A stretch of 64,000 bases of DNA from Pseudomonadota bacterium. GTDB lineage: Bacteria; Pseudomonadota; Gammaproteobacteria; Burkholderiales; Burkholderiaceae_C. Positions 51,802 through 60,822 of the stretch are shown here, piece after piece (position 1 is the stretch's first letter; every line of letters starts with the position of its first letter). Under the pieces are notes generated by a model. It worked only from the letters and a program-made list of their open reading frames with translations, was not told where the DNA came from and ran no database searches. The DNA lies in the NCBI GenBank assembly GCA_018241225.1, contig JAFEEG010000020.1, positions 93,366-157,365 of the forward strand, in the 5' to 3' direction. A program made the position numbers and the translations under genes.

Positions 51802-53688
51802 TCACTTCTCGATGATTCTGAATAGCCCGACGCCATAGGCGTCCTGGCAGGGTGCGCCGGGCGGGCACACCGGCCTGCCCAGCAAGGGTGCGGGCCCGGT
51901 GCCGCGCGCGGCCTCCAGCGAAGCCAGCGCCGGCAGCGGAAACTGCGGGAACACGCCTTCGCTCTGCATGCCGGTGCTGGCAAAGTCACGCTCGTGCTCG
52001 CTCACCAATACGGCGAACTGGTTGGTGCCCGGCGGGCCGCCCGAATCCATGGGCCACGCAGCGCGCGGCAGTTGCAGGGTTTCGTTGGCAGCGATCTTGT
52101 TGCGCTTGTCCAGCAGGTTGGGAAAGAGCAGGAACATCTCGTTGCCCGACGAAAGCAGGTACACGTACACGTAGCCGGCACGGTTGCTGCGCACCTCGAA
52201 GCCCAGCTTGTCCTTGCCGATCTGCACCTCGGCCTTGCGTGGCGTGCCGCTCACGTTGAAGCCCGGTGTGGCGCCGCGCGCCAGGGCCTGCAGCGACTCC
52301 AGCGGCGTGACGGGCTTGAGCTCGGCCACGCTGGTGGGCGCAGGCGATGCCTGCGGCGCGGCGGTGCTGGCACTGGGCTCGGGCGATGCAGGTGCCGGCG
52401 GTGCGGCCGTGGTTGTGCCCGGCTCCACTTTCGCGGCCTCCTGCGCCCCACCCCTGGATTGCTGCGACCACCACCAGCCGCCACCACCGGCAACCAGCGC
52501 CAGCAGCACGACAGCGGCAATCGCCATCTGCCGGCCCTTGCCGCCGGGGCTGGCCGCGCTCGCGCCAGCCGCAGTGCCGGTGGGCGGCTTGGCGCCCGTG
52601 GGCGAGATGATCACGGTGCGGTCGTCGTCCTGCGGCGGCGGGCGACGCACCGGCGCCACCTCGTCGCCCAGGCCCAGCAATGCACGCAGCTCGCCCATCG
52701 ACTGCGGTCGCGCATCGGGCCGCACACCCAGCCCCGCATCCACTGCCGACAACAGGCGCGCGCTGTAGCGGCCCGCCAGTTGCGCATCGCCGGCCAGGGG
52801 CACGTAGCTGTCGTTGAGCAGCCGCGCCACCGAAGGCGGCGGCGCACGACCGGTGATGGCCACGTGCATCACCGCGGCCAGCGCGTACACGTCGGTCCAG
52901 GCGCCCTGCGACATGTCGGGCATCTCGGCGTACTGCTCCACCGGCGCGTAGCCGGGCTTGAGGATGACGGTGATGGCCTGCGTCTTGTCGGTGATCACCC
53001 GGCGCGCCGCGCCGAAGTCCAGCAGCACGGGCCGGCCCGAGTCTTCCAGCAGGATGATGTTGTCCGGCGCAATGTCGCGGTGGTAGCAGTTGGCCGCGTG
53101 CATCACGGCCAGTGCCTGCGTCACGCCATCGAGAATGGACATGAGCCAGGCTTCGTCCACGCCGCCCGGTTTCGCGCTCAGTGCCTGGCGCAGCGTGTCG
53201 CCGCGATAGAAGGGCATGGCCATGTAGGCGGTGCCCTTTTCCTGCCAGAAGCGCAGCACCTTCAACAGCGACGGATGGTCGAACTGCGCCAGCAGGCGCG
53301 CCTCGTTGATGAAGCTGCGCAGGCCCAGGTCGAAGGTCTCGCGGGTTCGCTCCGACAGCGGCGAGACGGTGCCGTCGCCGGCGCGGCTGGACAGCGACAC
53401 GGGCAGGTATTCCTTGACCGCCACCACGCGCTCCAGGTCGGTGTCCCAGGCCTCGTACACCACGCCGAAGCCGCCCTGGCCCACCACGCGCGTCAGCTCG
53501 AATTCCGCAAGGCGGCTGCCCAGAGGCAGCAGGCCGGCTTCGGGTGCATCCCCGCCCTTGGCCGCCGTGGCCCCGGGCTGCGAAGCAGGCGCACCCGAGA
53601 CGACGACGGTCGCGCCATCGTCCGGCGGTGGCGCGTTGCCTGCGGCACCGATCACCTGCGTGGGCTCCAGCGGATCGTTTTCACTCAC
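51802..53688 (-). CDS. ppkA: Transmembrane Ser/Thr protein kinase with DUF4384-type outer domain (PpkA/PknS-like)
   Basis: A kinase that probably phosphorylates TagH/Fha or the sigma-like protein. The 628-residue reading starts at GTG 53688 (GGAGG seven bases upstream), overlapping tagF by 4 bases. The kinase domain has GQGGFGVVYEA (70-80), Lys92 in VVAVKEYLP, the catalytic YHRDIAPDN near 200 and LLDFGAAR. Then come a Pro/Thr-rich linker, a transmembrane helix near 385-403, an Ala/Pro-rich stalk and a C-terminal DUF4384 domain (GYVYVYLLSSGNEMFLLFPN). All key residues are present. In related T6SS loci the pair kinase/phosphatase PppA controls firing. Confidence 0.93.
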   Translation of the reverse strand: MSENDPLEPTQVIGAAGNAPPPDDGATVVVSGAPASQPGATAAKGGDAPEAGLLPLGSRLAEFELTRVVGQGGFGVVYEAWDTDLERVVAVKEYLPVSLSSRAGDGTVSPLSERTRETFDLGLRSFINEARLLAQFDHPSLLKVLRFWQEKGTAYMAMPFYRGDTLRQALSAKPGGVDEAWLMSILDGVTQALAVMHAANCYHRDIAPDNIILLEDSGRPVLLDFGAARRVITDKTQAITVILKPGYAPVEQYAEMPDMSQGAWTDVYALAAVMHVAITGRAPPPSVARLLNDSYVPLAGDAQLAGRYSARLLSAVDAGLGVRPDARPQSMGELRALLGLGDEVAPVRRPPPQDDDRTVIISPTGAKPPTGTAAGASAASPGGKGRQMAIAAVVLLALVAGGGGWWWSQQSRGGAQEAAKVEPGTTTAAPPAPASPEPSASTAAPQASPAPTSVAELKPVTPLESLQALARGATPGFNVSGTPRKAEVQIGKDKLGFEVRSNRAGYVYVYLLSSGNEMFLLFPNLLDKRNKIAANETLQLPRAAWPMDSGGPPGTNQFAVLVSEHERDFASTGMQSEGVFPQFPLPALASLEAARGTGPAPLLGRPVCPPGAPCQDAYGVGLFRIIEK

Positions 53689-54359
53689 TGCGAATCCTCC
53701 GGCGACGTGGCCCCGGCCCAATAGCCGAACAGCGCGTCGAATTGCTCGTCCTGCGGCAGGCCGTGCGTGCTCATGCCCTGCCCGGCCTCGGCCTGCGGAT
53801 CGGTAAACCACAGCGAGGCGCCGTATTCGGGAAACACCAGCATCGCGGTCTCGCCGGGCTCCGGCGGCGCGTCGATGCTCGCGGCGGCCGCAGGCTCGGC
53901 CGTGGTCTCGGCATGGCCGAAGCTCGCAAGCAGCACGGCGTCGAAGCGCACCGCATCCAGGTCCTGCTCCAGCCCGTCCACCGCGCACTGCGCCGCCTGT
54001 CGCAGCCAGCGCTGCGCACGCAAGAGCACCTGGCCGTGGATTTCGGCCGGCGACCAGGCCAGCTGCGTGGCCACGGTGAAGGGAAAGTAGCGGCCCACCG
54101 AATCCACCGAGGGCATGAGCACGCCGATCCACGAGGCGTCGCCCATCACGCCCTCGCCCAGCAGGAAGCACCACAGCGGCGCCTGCAGGTAGCGGTCGGT
54201 CCAGTCGGCATGGCGCCCGCGCAGTTGCGTGAGCCCGCCCTGCAGCCAGTGGTCCCAGCCGTGGCGGAACTCGTCGGGCAGGCGCCGATGGGCGAAGTCG
54301 CCCATGCCGGGCAGCTTGCCGTACCAGCCGGGGAGCGAGGCTTCGACATCGGGTGTCAT
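53685..54359 (-). CDS. tagF: T6SS accessory protein TagF
   Basis: TagF restrains T6SS activity post-translationally in several systems. The 224-residue protein from ATG 54359 begins with PGWYGKLPGMGDFAHRRLP, the family signature, followed by WDHWLQGGL, APLWCFLL, GVLMPSVDSVGRYFPFT and the late SLWFTDP. Its start overlaps the tssM stop by one base (TGATG) and its stop overlaps the kinase start (GTGA). Confidence 0.95.
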   Translation of the reverse strand: MTPDVEASLPGWYGKLPGMGDFAHRRLPDEFRHGWDHWLQGGLTQLRGRHADWTDRYLQAPLWCFLLGEGVMGDASWIGVLMPSVDSVGRYFPFTVATQLAWSPAEIHGQVLLRAQRWLRQAAQCAVDGLEQDLDAVRFDAVLLASFGHAETTAEPAAAASIDAPPEPGETAMLVFPEYGASLWFTDPQAEAGQGMSTHGLPQDEQFDALFGYWAGATSPEDSQ

Positions 54360-57300
54360 CACAAGCCCTCGGGGCAGGCGAACTCGCGCAGCTCCTTCAA
54401 GCGGATGGGATGCTGCACGCTGTTGGTGGTGACCTCGAAGCGTGCGCGCCGCGCGCCCACCTGGAAGGTGATGAAGAACTTCTCGGGCGCGTCGCCCGAT
54501 TCGAGCTGGCCGTCGTCGAGCACGCGGAACAGCGCCCACGGCCCGTCGGCGGTGCTGCCCGAGGGGCCGCTGGCCGAAGGCGGGTCCATCTGCAGCCGCA
54601 CCTGGTTGCTGCCCTTGGGGCCGGGCCATTGCACCGCCATGGGCACCACGGGGCCGTGCGAGTACTTCACCAGTTGCCCGTCCACGTCGAGGATGAACTG
54701 CGAGATGTTCGCGTCCATCTCCACCGGCTTGAAGTCCAGCCGCATGGCCGGCCCCCGCCCGCCACCGCGGAAGAAGATGTCCTTGATGCGCGCCGCGCGC
54801 TCGAACTGCGCCAGTGCCGGCGTGGAAACGGCGGGCCGCTCGGCCACCGGCTTGTACTTCCACGGGCGGGTGCTGGTGTCCACCAGCGCGGCCAGGCGCT
54901 TCTGGAAGAACTCGTCCATCAGCCCGCCAGGGCCGAAGAACTGGCCGAAGTCCTCGGGCAGCACGTCGCGCTTGGAACCTCCGACGAAGGGGTAGCGCCC
55001 CGCAATGGCACGCTGGCAGAACTCGGTGACGGGCTTCAGATCGAGATTGAGGTTGCCGCGCTCGGCCACGCTGGCCTGCGAGGCGCCTGCCTGGCTGAGG
55101 TTCTCGACCATGGAGCGCACCGGCTCGGGCAGCCGGCCCGCGTCGGACTTGAGCTTGCCCGCCACGTCGCCGGGCGGCGGCGAGGAACGCGCCTTCACCG
55201 CCGTGTCCACCGCCGTGAGGTAGACATACACCTCGTTGAACAGCTTGAGCGCATCGTCCAGCGGCGCCGGTGCGCCGGGCGCGGGCGCATTCACCAGGCG
55301 GCGCAGCGGCTCGAAGCGGTCGTCGACGATGCTCTCGATGCGCTTGCCCGGTGCCACCGCATTCGCATTGGCATTGCCCGTGCCGGTGACGCTGCCCAGC
55401 AGTTCTTCCAGGCCCTTGCGCGTGCTGCGCACGGTTTCGGTGGCCTTGCTCACCACGTCCTTGCCCTCGGGCGGGATGAGCGTGGTCTCTTTCACCGCGG
55501 CACGCAGGAACAGCGCCAGCGGCGAGGCCGCGCCCGAGAGGATGCGCGCGATCTCGATGTTCTTGTCCAGGCCCTGCGCGCGCACCAGCCGCACGTCGCC
55601 CAGCAGCGCCTCCCACACCTTCACGTAGTCCTGCAGGTACAGGCGCCGCACGCGGTCGGTGAGCGCATCGAGCGCGGCGGCGTCCTTGAGCCGGTCGCCC
55701 AGGTTCCTGTCCTGGCCCAGCACCCACGGGTCTTCGTTGGCCAGGAGCGCGGTGACCACCACCACTTCCTTCTGGAAGCGCTTGTGATAGCCGTCGTAGG
55801 TGAACAGCCCCGGAATGCCCTCGGTCAGCGGCTTGCCGCTGATGCGCTCGAACACCAGCGGCCCCGACGGGCCGGCCGCGTTGGCCACGGTAAAGGGCGG
55901 AATGTCCTTGCCCAGGTTCTGGCGCTTGAGGCGGCTGAACACCCGGTTCTCCAGCGGGTAGCTGGCCAGCAGCGCACGCACGCTGCGCACCAGGTTCTCG
56001 TCCATCTTCATCGGCACGCGCGGCGGGCCCTGGGCGATGAGCACGTCGAGCTGTTCCTCGAGCAGCTGGCGCTTGTCCTCGGGAATGCCGCGGTCCAGGC
56101 TGCGCGCCCAGTCCAGCGTGATCCAGGCCTTGAGCGAGTCGGCGTCGAAGTGCTCGGGCTGGTTGAGCATGAGGTAGGTCTTGAGCGCCTCGTAGGTGTA
56201 TTCGAGGTTGTCCTTCTGCGCGGTGCGCAGCTGGTCCTCGATGCGCTTGGCCACCTGCGGCAGGAAGGCTTCGTTGAGCGCGCGCTGGTGCGCCAGCATG
56301 GCGGCGGCGTCGAGCTTGTCGCCCTGGTACAGGCCCAGCGTCATGGCCAGCGGCTCGTTGCCTTCGCCGTTCTGCGGCGTGCGCCAGATGTTGCGCAGGC
56401 CGGCCAGGATCGGCGCCACGTCGATCAGGTTGGTGGTGCGGGAGGTCAGGGCCGACAAGGTCTCCTTGGCCGGCGCCACGCGCGCCTCCACCGACTTGAG
56501 GTATTCCATGTTGCGCCAGCCGCTCCAGCCCCAGGCGGCCAGCAGGCCGCAGGTGAGCACCAGCATGCCGGCAACCGCGGCCAGGCGCAGCGCGTGGCGG
56601 CGGCGCTCCAGCTTCACGTCGGCGCCGGCCAGGCGCTGCTCCGGGAACACCACCTCGCGCAGCAGGTTGGTGAGGAAGTAGCTGCGCCCGCTGCTGCGCT
56701 GCGGCGGCAGCATGGCGCGCTCCAGCCCGAAGCCGCGGGCCATGCTGCCCATCACGCGGTCGATCGGGCTGCCTTCCTGCGTGCCGCTGGTGAAGTAGAC
56801 GCCGCGCACCCAGGGCGGCTGCGCAAAGCGCGAGCCGGTGAAGATCTGCTCGAGCAGCTCGGCCACCAGCGGGCCAACCGAGCCGAACTGCGCCGGAAAG
56901 CCGAAGATGGCCGCACGCCGCGCGCCATCCGTCTCGCGCTGCATGCGGGCAATGAGCCCGTCGTTGATGCGCCGGTGCAAGAGCGCGAATTCGCGCCCGA
57001 AGGCCCCGCCGATGCCTTCCTGCGCCACCGTGGCGCCCTCTTCCATCGTCAGCGTGAAGCCCAACACCTGCGCGCGCTGCTCCTTGCCCAGGTCGTCGAA
57101 GTAGTCACTGAATCCGTAGAGCAGGTCGGTCTTGGTGACCATCACGTACACCGGCAGCCGCGTGGCGAGCTTCTCGTCCAGTTCCTGCAGCCGTGCGCGG
57201 ATCGAAGCGGCCAGGGTGGCGCGCTGCTCCGGCCCCTGGGTGAGCAGGTCGCCCACGCTGATGCTCAGGAACACGCCGTTGAGCGGCCGGCGCGGGCGCA

Positions 57301-57961
57301 CCTTCTTGAGCAGCGCCAAAAAGGCATCCCACGCGCCCTTGTCCTCGCTCTGGTGGCTGTCCTGCGTGGTGTAGCGCCCGGCGGTGTCGATGAGCACCGC
57401 GTCGTCGGTGAACCACCAGTCGCAGTTGCGCGTGCCACCCACGCCGCGAATCGCGCCGGGGCCGAACTTCTCTGCCAGCGGGAAGGACAGGCCCGAGTTG
57501 ACCAGCGCCGTGGTCTTGCCCGCACCGGGCGCGCCGATGAAGACATACCAGGGCAGGTCGTACAGGTAGTTGCCGCCCGACAGCGACAGCCAGTCGCGCC
57601 AGCCCGGCTTCTTGCCGGCAGCCGACAGGCGCATCTGCTTCAAGGTGGCGACGGCTTCGGTGAAGCGCGTGTCGAGAACCTTCTGCTCGCCGCTTTCCTG
57701 CGCAGCGGCAGGCCGTGCGGCAGGCGCCTGCATCAGGCTGTCGTTGAGCTGCTTGCTGGCCTTGCGCGTCTTCAGCCGCCGCCAGATGGCCCGCCCCACA
57801 ACGATGAGCACGATCAGCCCGATAAGCACCGCGCGAACCAGCTCGCTGGCCAGCGGCGCGAACTCGCCGATCTTGATGAGCGGGCCGACCCACCAGATCA
57901 GCACGCCCAGCACCAGCAGCGCCAGCGCGATCAGCAGCAGCACGATGAGCTTCTTGATCAT
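54359..57961 (-). CDS. tssM: T6SS membrane-complex protein TssM (IcmF)
   Basis: TssM spans the inner membrane and reaches TssJ. The 1200-residue protein has N-terminal transmembrane helices (about 3-60), a cytoplasmic GTPase-like domain with intact P-loop FIGAPGAGKTTAL near residue 140 and the GRYTTQD switch-type region, then a third transmembrane helix near 470 and a long periplasmic part ending in a beta domain (FEVTTNSVQHPIRLKEL). Start ATG 57961 overlaps the tssL stop (ATGA). Length is normal and the P-loop, unlike that of the small homologue at 15.1 kb, is complete. Confidence 0.98.
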   Translation of the reverse strand: MIKKLIVLLLIALALLVLGVLIWWVGPLIKIGEFAPLASELVRAVLIGLIVLIVVGRAIWRRLKTRKASKQLNDSLMQAPAARPAAAQESGEQKVLDTRFTEAVATLKQMRLSAAGKKPGWRDWLSLSGGNYLYDLPWYVFIGAPGAGKTTALVNSGLSFPLAEKFGPGAIRGVGGTRNCDWWFTDDAVLIDTAGRYTTQDSHQSEDKGAWDAFLALLKKVRPRRPLNGVFLSISVGDLLTQGPEQRATLAASIRARLQELDEKLATRLPVYVMVTKTDLLYGFSDYFDDLGKEQRAQVLGFTLTMEEGATVAQEGIGGAFGREFALLHRRINDGLIARMQRETDGARRAAIFGFPAQFGSVGPLVAELLEQIFTGSRFAQPPWVRGVYFTSGTQEGSPIDRVMGSMARGFGLERAMLPPQRSSGRSYFLTNLLREVVFPEQRLAGADVKLERRRHALRLAAVAGMLVLTCGLLAAWGWSGWRNMEYLKSVEARVAPAKETLSALTSRTTNLIDVAPILAGLRNIWRTPQNGEGNEPLAMTLGLYQGDKLDAAAMLAHQRALNEAFLPQVAKRIEDQLRTAQKDNLEYTYEALKTYLMLNQPEHFDADSLKAWITLDWARSLDRGIPEDKRQLLEEQLDVLIAQGPPRVPMKMDENLVRSVRALLASYPLENRVFSRLKRQNLGKDIPPFTVANAAGPSGPLVFERISGKPLTEGIPGLFTYDGYHKRFQKEVVVVTALLANEDPWVLGQDRNLGDRLKDAAALDALTDRVRRLYLQDYVKVWEALLGDVRLVRAQGLDKNIEIARILSGAASPLALFLRAAVKETTLIPPEGKDVVSKATETVRSTRKGLEELLGSVTGTGNANANAVAPGKRIESIVDDRFEPLRRLVNAPAPGAPAPLDDALKLFNEVYVYLTAVDTAVKARSSPPPGDVAGKLKSDAGRLPEPVRSMVENLSQAGASQASVAERGNLNLDLKPVTEFCQRAIAGRYPFVGGSKRDVLPEDFGQFFGPGGLMDEFFQKRLAALVDTSTRPWKYKPVAERPAVSTPALAQFERAARIKDIFFRGGGRGPAMRLDFKPVEMDANISQFILDVDGQLVKYSHGPVVPMAVQWPGPKGSNQVRLQMDPPSASGPSGSTADGPWALFRVLDDGQLESGDAPEKFFITFQVGARRARFEVTTNSVQHPIRLKELREFACPEGL

Positions 57962-59289
57962 CGCTTGACCTCCGCCAGATCCGCCGCCACCCGGTCGGGC
58001 GGCGCCAGCAGCACGATGTCGACGCGGCGGTTGCGCGCGCGGTTGGCGGGCGTGTCGTTGGGCGCCACCGGTTCTGCATCGGCCTTGCCGTCGGCGCGCA
58101 TGCGGGCCGGATCGACCTGCGCCGACAGCGCCAGGCGCACGCTTTCGGCGCGCGCGGCCGACAGGTGCCAGTTGGACGGATAGCGCATGGAGCGAATGGG
58201 CACGTTGTCCGAGTGGCCGGTGATGAGCACCTCGCCCTTGACCTCGGCCAGCGCCTCGCCGATGCGCGCCAGCACCGGCAGCGACTGCGCCATGGGCTCG
58301 GCGCTGCCCGATGCGAAGAAACTGTCGCCGCGCAGGCGCACGGTGCTGCGGTCGGCCTCGTCGGTGACGGTGACCAGGCCCTGCTTGACCTCGGGCTCCA
58401 GGAACTTCGCCAGCCGCGGTGCCTTGGCCGGCACCACCGCCGGCGGTGCAATCTGAAGCTGCGGCACGCGCAGGCCCGAGACCTGTGCGTAGGTGTCGTC
58501 GGAGCGGTAGTTGAGCCACAGGCGCAGCCCGAACCAGGCCAGCGCCAGCACCAGCAGGAACAGCGCGCCCACCACCCACAGCGGCAGCGAATCGCGCAGC
58601 CGCACATTGCCGGCCCCCTGCCCACGCCAGTGCGGCGAGAGTTCCGCCTCCACCGGCGCCCGGTCCTTGCCGATGAGGTCGGCCAGGCGCTGGCGCACGC
58701 TGTCGAGCTGCGCGCGGCCGTTGTCGATGACGCGGTAGCGGCCCTCAAAGCCCAGCGCCAGCACGCTGTAGATGAGCTCGAGCAGTTGGCGATGCGTGGG
58801 CACGTCCTGCGCCAGCTTGGCCAGCAACTGGAACACCTTCTCGCCACCCCAGGCCTCGTTGTGGAACTGCACCAGCAGGCTCTGCTTGTTCCAGCCGGCC
58901 TGCGTGCCCCAGGGCGTGTTGGACACCGCCTCGTCCAGCGCGGTGCACAGCACATAGCGCGCGGCCAGCACGGTCTCGTTGCCGATGCCTGCGCGGCGCG
59001 CCTGCGCGTCGAACTGGTTCACCGCCTCGGCCGCCGAATTGCGCAGCGCCGCCACGTCGCGCGGTTGCACCATGTTGCGCAGCTTGGCCGTCAGCACCAG
59101 CAGCTTGCCCGCCGCCGACACCAGCGGGTTGAGCAGGCCCATGTCGCCGATGTCGGCAGCACCCGGCGCGTCGCCACCGCCGAAGCTCGCGGGCGGCGGC
59201 GTGGAGCCACCGCCTGCGCCCCCGCGCGGCTTGGGCTTGATGACCGTGCGCTCGGACTCGTAGCCGGCAAATGGATCAGGCGTGCTCAT
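57958..59289 (-). CDS. tssL: T6SS membrane-complex protein TssL with OmpA domain
   Basis: TssL anchors the membrane complex in the inner membrane. The 443-residue protein starts MSTPDPFAGYESERTVIKP. The DotU domain has YVLCTALDEAVSNTPWG and a SLLVQFHNEAWGGEKVF block, a transmembrane helix lies near 247-265, and the C-terminal OmpA-like domain has ITGHSDNVPI, NWHLSAARAESV and NRARNRRVDIVLL, which would bind peptidoglycan. It follows tssK by 58 bases. Confidence 0.97.
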   Translation of the reverse strand: MSTPDPFAGYESERTVIKPKPRGGAGGGSTPPPASFGGGDAPGAADIGDMGLLNPLVSAAGKLLVLTAKLRNMVQPRDVAALRNSAAEAVNQFDAQARRAGIGNETVLAARYVLCTALDEAVSNTPWGTQAGWNKQSLLVQFHNEAWGGEKVFQLLAKLAQDVPTHRQLLELIYSVLALGFEGRYRVIDNGRAQLDSVRQRLADLIGKDRAPVEAELSPHWRGQGAGNVRLRDSLPLWVVGALFLLVLALAWFGLRLWLNYRSDDTYAQVSGLRVPQLQIAPPAVVPAKAPRLAKFLEPEVKQGLVTVTDEADRSTVRLRGDSFFASGSAEPMAQSLPVLARIGEALAEVKGEVLITGHSDNVPIRSMRYPSNWHLSAARAESVRLALSAQVDPARMRADGKADAEPVAPNDTPANRARNRRVDIVLLAPPDRVAADLAEVKR

Positions 59290-59347
59290 GAAGAACCTTC
59301 GCCCTGGCGGGCTGCGGTGCGAGCACCTTCGGGCGGCCGTGCGGTGC

Positions 59348-60682
59348 TCATGATGGTCGGATCGCCCAGAAGGCCAGTTCAAGACCTGGGAAGTCGCCCG
59401 CGATGTGCATCGCGATGCCACCCGATTGCTCGAGTTGGCGCCACAGGTCGCTGCTCCTGGTCTCCAGCTCGAAGTAGCTGGCACCCGCATGAAACGGGAT
59501 CTGCCGCGGCGCCACCGGCATGGCCGTGAGCGCCACGCCCGGCAGCGCCAGCGTGACCAGGTCGCGGATGCGCTCCACGGGCCCGATGGTGACCTGGGTG
59601 GGAAAGCGCGCACGCAGCGACTCGCCCGGCATCTGCGCGGTGGCGGCCAGCACGAAGGTGGCCTTGCGCTGCAGGTCGGTGTCCTTGACCACCGCCACGT
59701 GCACGTTGTTCTTGCGCTCGTGCAGTTCGATGCGGATGGCGGCGCGCTCGATCACCACCGAGAAGCTGCGGCGCAGGTCGTCCATCACCGGCCTGAAGCT
59801 CATCGCCAGGTCGTCGTGCACATAGGGCCCGAAGCGCGTGGTGCGGCGTGCATCGCGAAAGGTGATGAGGTCCCCCGCCAGCGAAAGCGCATGCTCGAAG
59901 AAGTGCTGCGGATGCAGGTTGGCGCTTTTGGCCAGGTGGGCGAACACCGCCTCGTTGCGGTTCACGGTCTGCAGCATGAGGAAGTCGGCGATCTCGGCCA
60001 CGCCACCGGTGCCGCCGGCGGTGAGCGAGCTGGCCAATTCGTCGCCGCGTTGGCGCAGCAGGCCCAGCAGTTCGTCGAGCCAGCCGCGCGGCAGCTGGTG
60101 CGCGGCCACGTCCAGCAACGGCGGCACCATGTTGCGCTCCAGCAACACCTGGTTGTCCACGCGGCGTTCGGTCACGCGGGCCACGCGCAGGGTGGTCCAG
60201 GCGTCGGTGGCGTCGTTGGCGCGCATCAGGCGCGTATGCAGCGCGCCCAGCTGCAGCATGGCGCTGCGCTCGCCGGCGGTGTTGGAGTCGGGCACCTCGG
60301 CCTCTTGCACGCGGTGGCGCACCAGGTCTTCGTAGCCTTCGGCATCGGCCTCGCGCGCGCCCGCGCGGCGCAGGGGCAGCGCCAGCATCACGGCTTCGTC
60401 GCGCAGGCCTTCGGGAATGTCCAGCGCCTCGGGCAGCGGGTCGACCGCGGGCATGTCGAAGGGCGTGCCGTCGGCGAACACGCCCACGGCCCGCGTCAGC
60501 GCGAGCTTGCCCAGCGCCAGCGCGGCGCTGTCGATCTCGATTTCCGCAAATCCCCAGGCGTAGGGGGTGGTACTGCGCAGCACCAGGTGACGTGCATGGT
60601 CCGCGTGGCGTTCGCTTTGCTGCAGGTGCTGGGGCTGCAACAGCATCCCCTCGCTCCAAACCACTTTTTTTCGCCAGCTCAT
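59348..60682 (-). CDS. tssK: T6SS baseplate protein TssK
   Basis: TssK links the baseplate to the TssL/TssM complex. The 444-residue protein from ATG 60682 starts MSWRKKVVWSEGMLLQPQHLQQ, the conserved N terminus, and has NRNEAVFAHLAKSANLHPQ, RRTTRFGPYVHDDL and a C-terminal block QIPFHAGASYFELET. A GTG/ATG further upstream is disregarded since the family N terminus fits here. It heads the minus-strand K-L-M-tagF-kinase run and lies downstream of a 140-base gap with direct repeats. Confidence 0.96.
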   Translation of the reverse strand: MSWRKKVVWSEGMLLQPQHLQQSERHADHARHLVLRSTTPYAWGFAEIEIDSAALALGKLALTRAVGVFADGTPFDMPAVDPLPEALDIPEGLRDEAVMLALPLRRAGAREADAEGYEDLVRHRVQEAEVPDSNTAGERSAMLQLGALHTRLMRANDATDAWTTLRVARVTERRVDNQVLLERNMVPPLLDVAAHQLPRGWLDELLGLLRQRGDELASSLTAGGTGGVAEIADFLMLQTVNRNEAVFAHLAKSANLHPQHFFEHALSLAGDLITFRDARRTTRFGPYVHDDLAMSFRPVMDDLRRSFSVVIERAAIRIELHERKNNVHVAVVKDTDLQRKATFVLAATAQMPGESLRARFPTQVTIGPVERIRDLVTLALPGVALTAMPVAPRQIPFHAGASYFELETRSSDLWRQLEQSGGIAMHIAGDFPGLELAFWAIRPS

Positions 60683-60759
60683 CCGCGCTCCGTCCTTCGG
60701 CAGGGGTGCCAGAAACACGAAGTTTCAGTGCGTTGCGCGGGCGGGCAAATCCGCCGGAT

Positions 60760-60806
60760 GGACTAGCGGGGGAAGGCGGGACCTAGCGCGAAGGGACTAG
60801 CGCGAA
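60760..60806 (-). promoter_or_regulatory. Three direct repeats upstream of tssK
   Basis: The unit GGACTAGCG (plus strand) occurs at 60760-60768, as GGACCTAGCGCGAA at 60779-60792, and as GGACTAGCGCGAA at 60794-60806, with start spacings of 19 and 15 bases. The last two match over a longer stretch. They lie 78-124 bases upstream of the tssK ATG, where a regulator or activator site for the K-L-M operon would be expected. No clear sigma70 or sigma54 promoter was found beside them. Confidence 0.5.
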
Positions 60807-60822
60807 ATAGTGAAGGGCCGGC

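Noticed and set aside
54353..58183. A 1276-codon open frame on the plus strand opposite tssM
   Set aside because: It is antisense to a well-supported tssM over almost its whole length and has no ribosome site or family likeness; high-GC codon bias creates such frames.
60682..60760. Possible sigma54 promoter before tssK
   Set aside because: A TGGCAC is present on the minus strand near 60713, but the -12 element reads CCG in place of TTGC at the required distance, so it does not meet the consensus.
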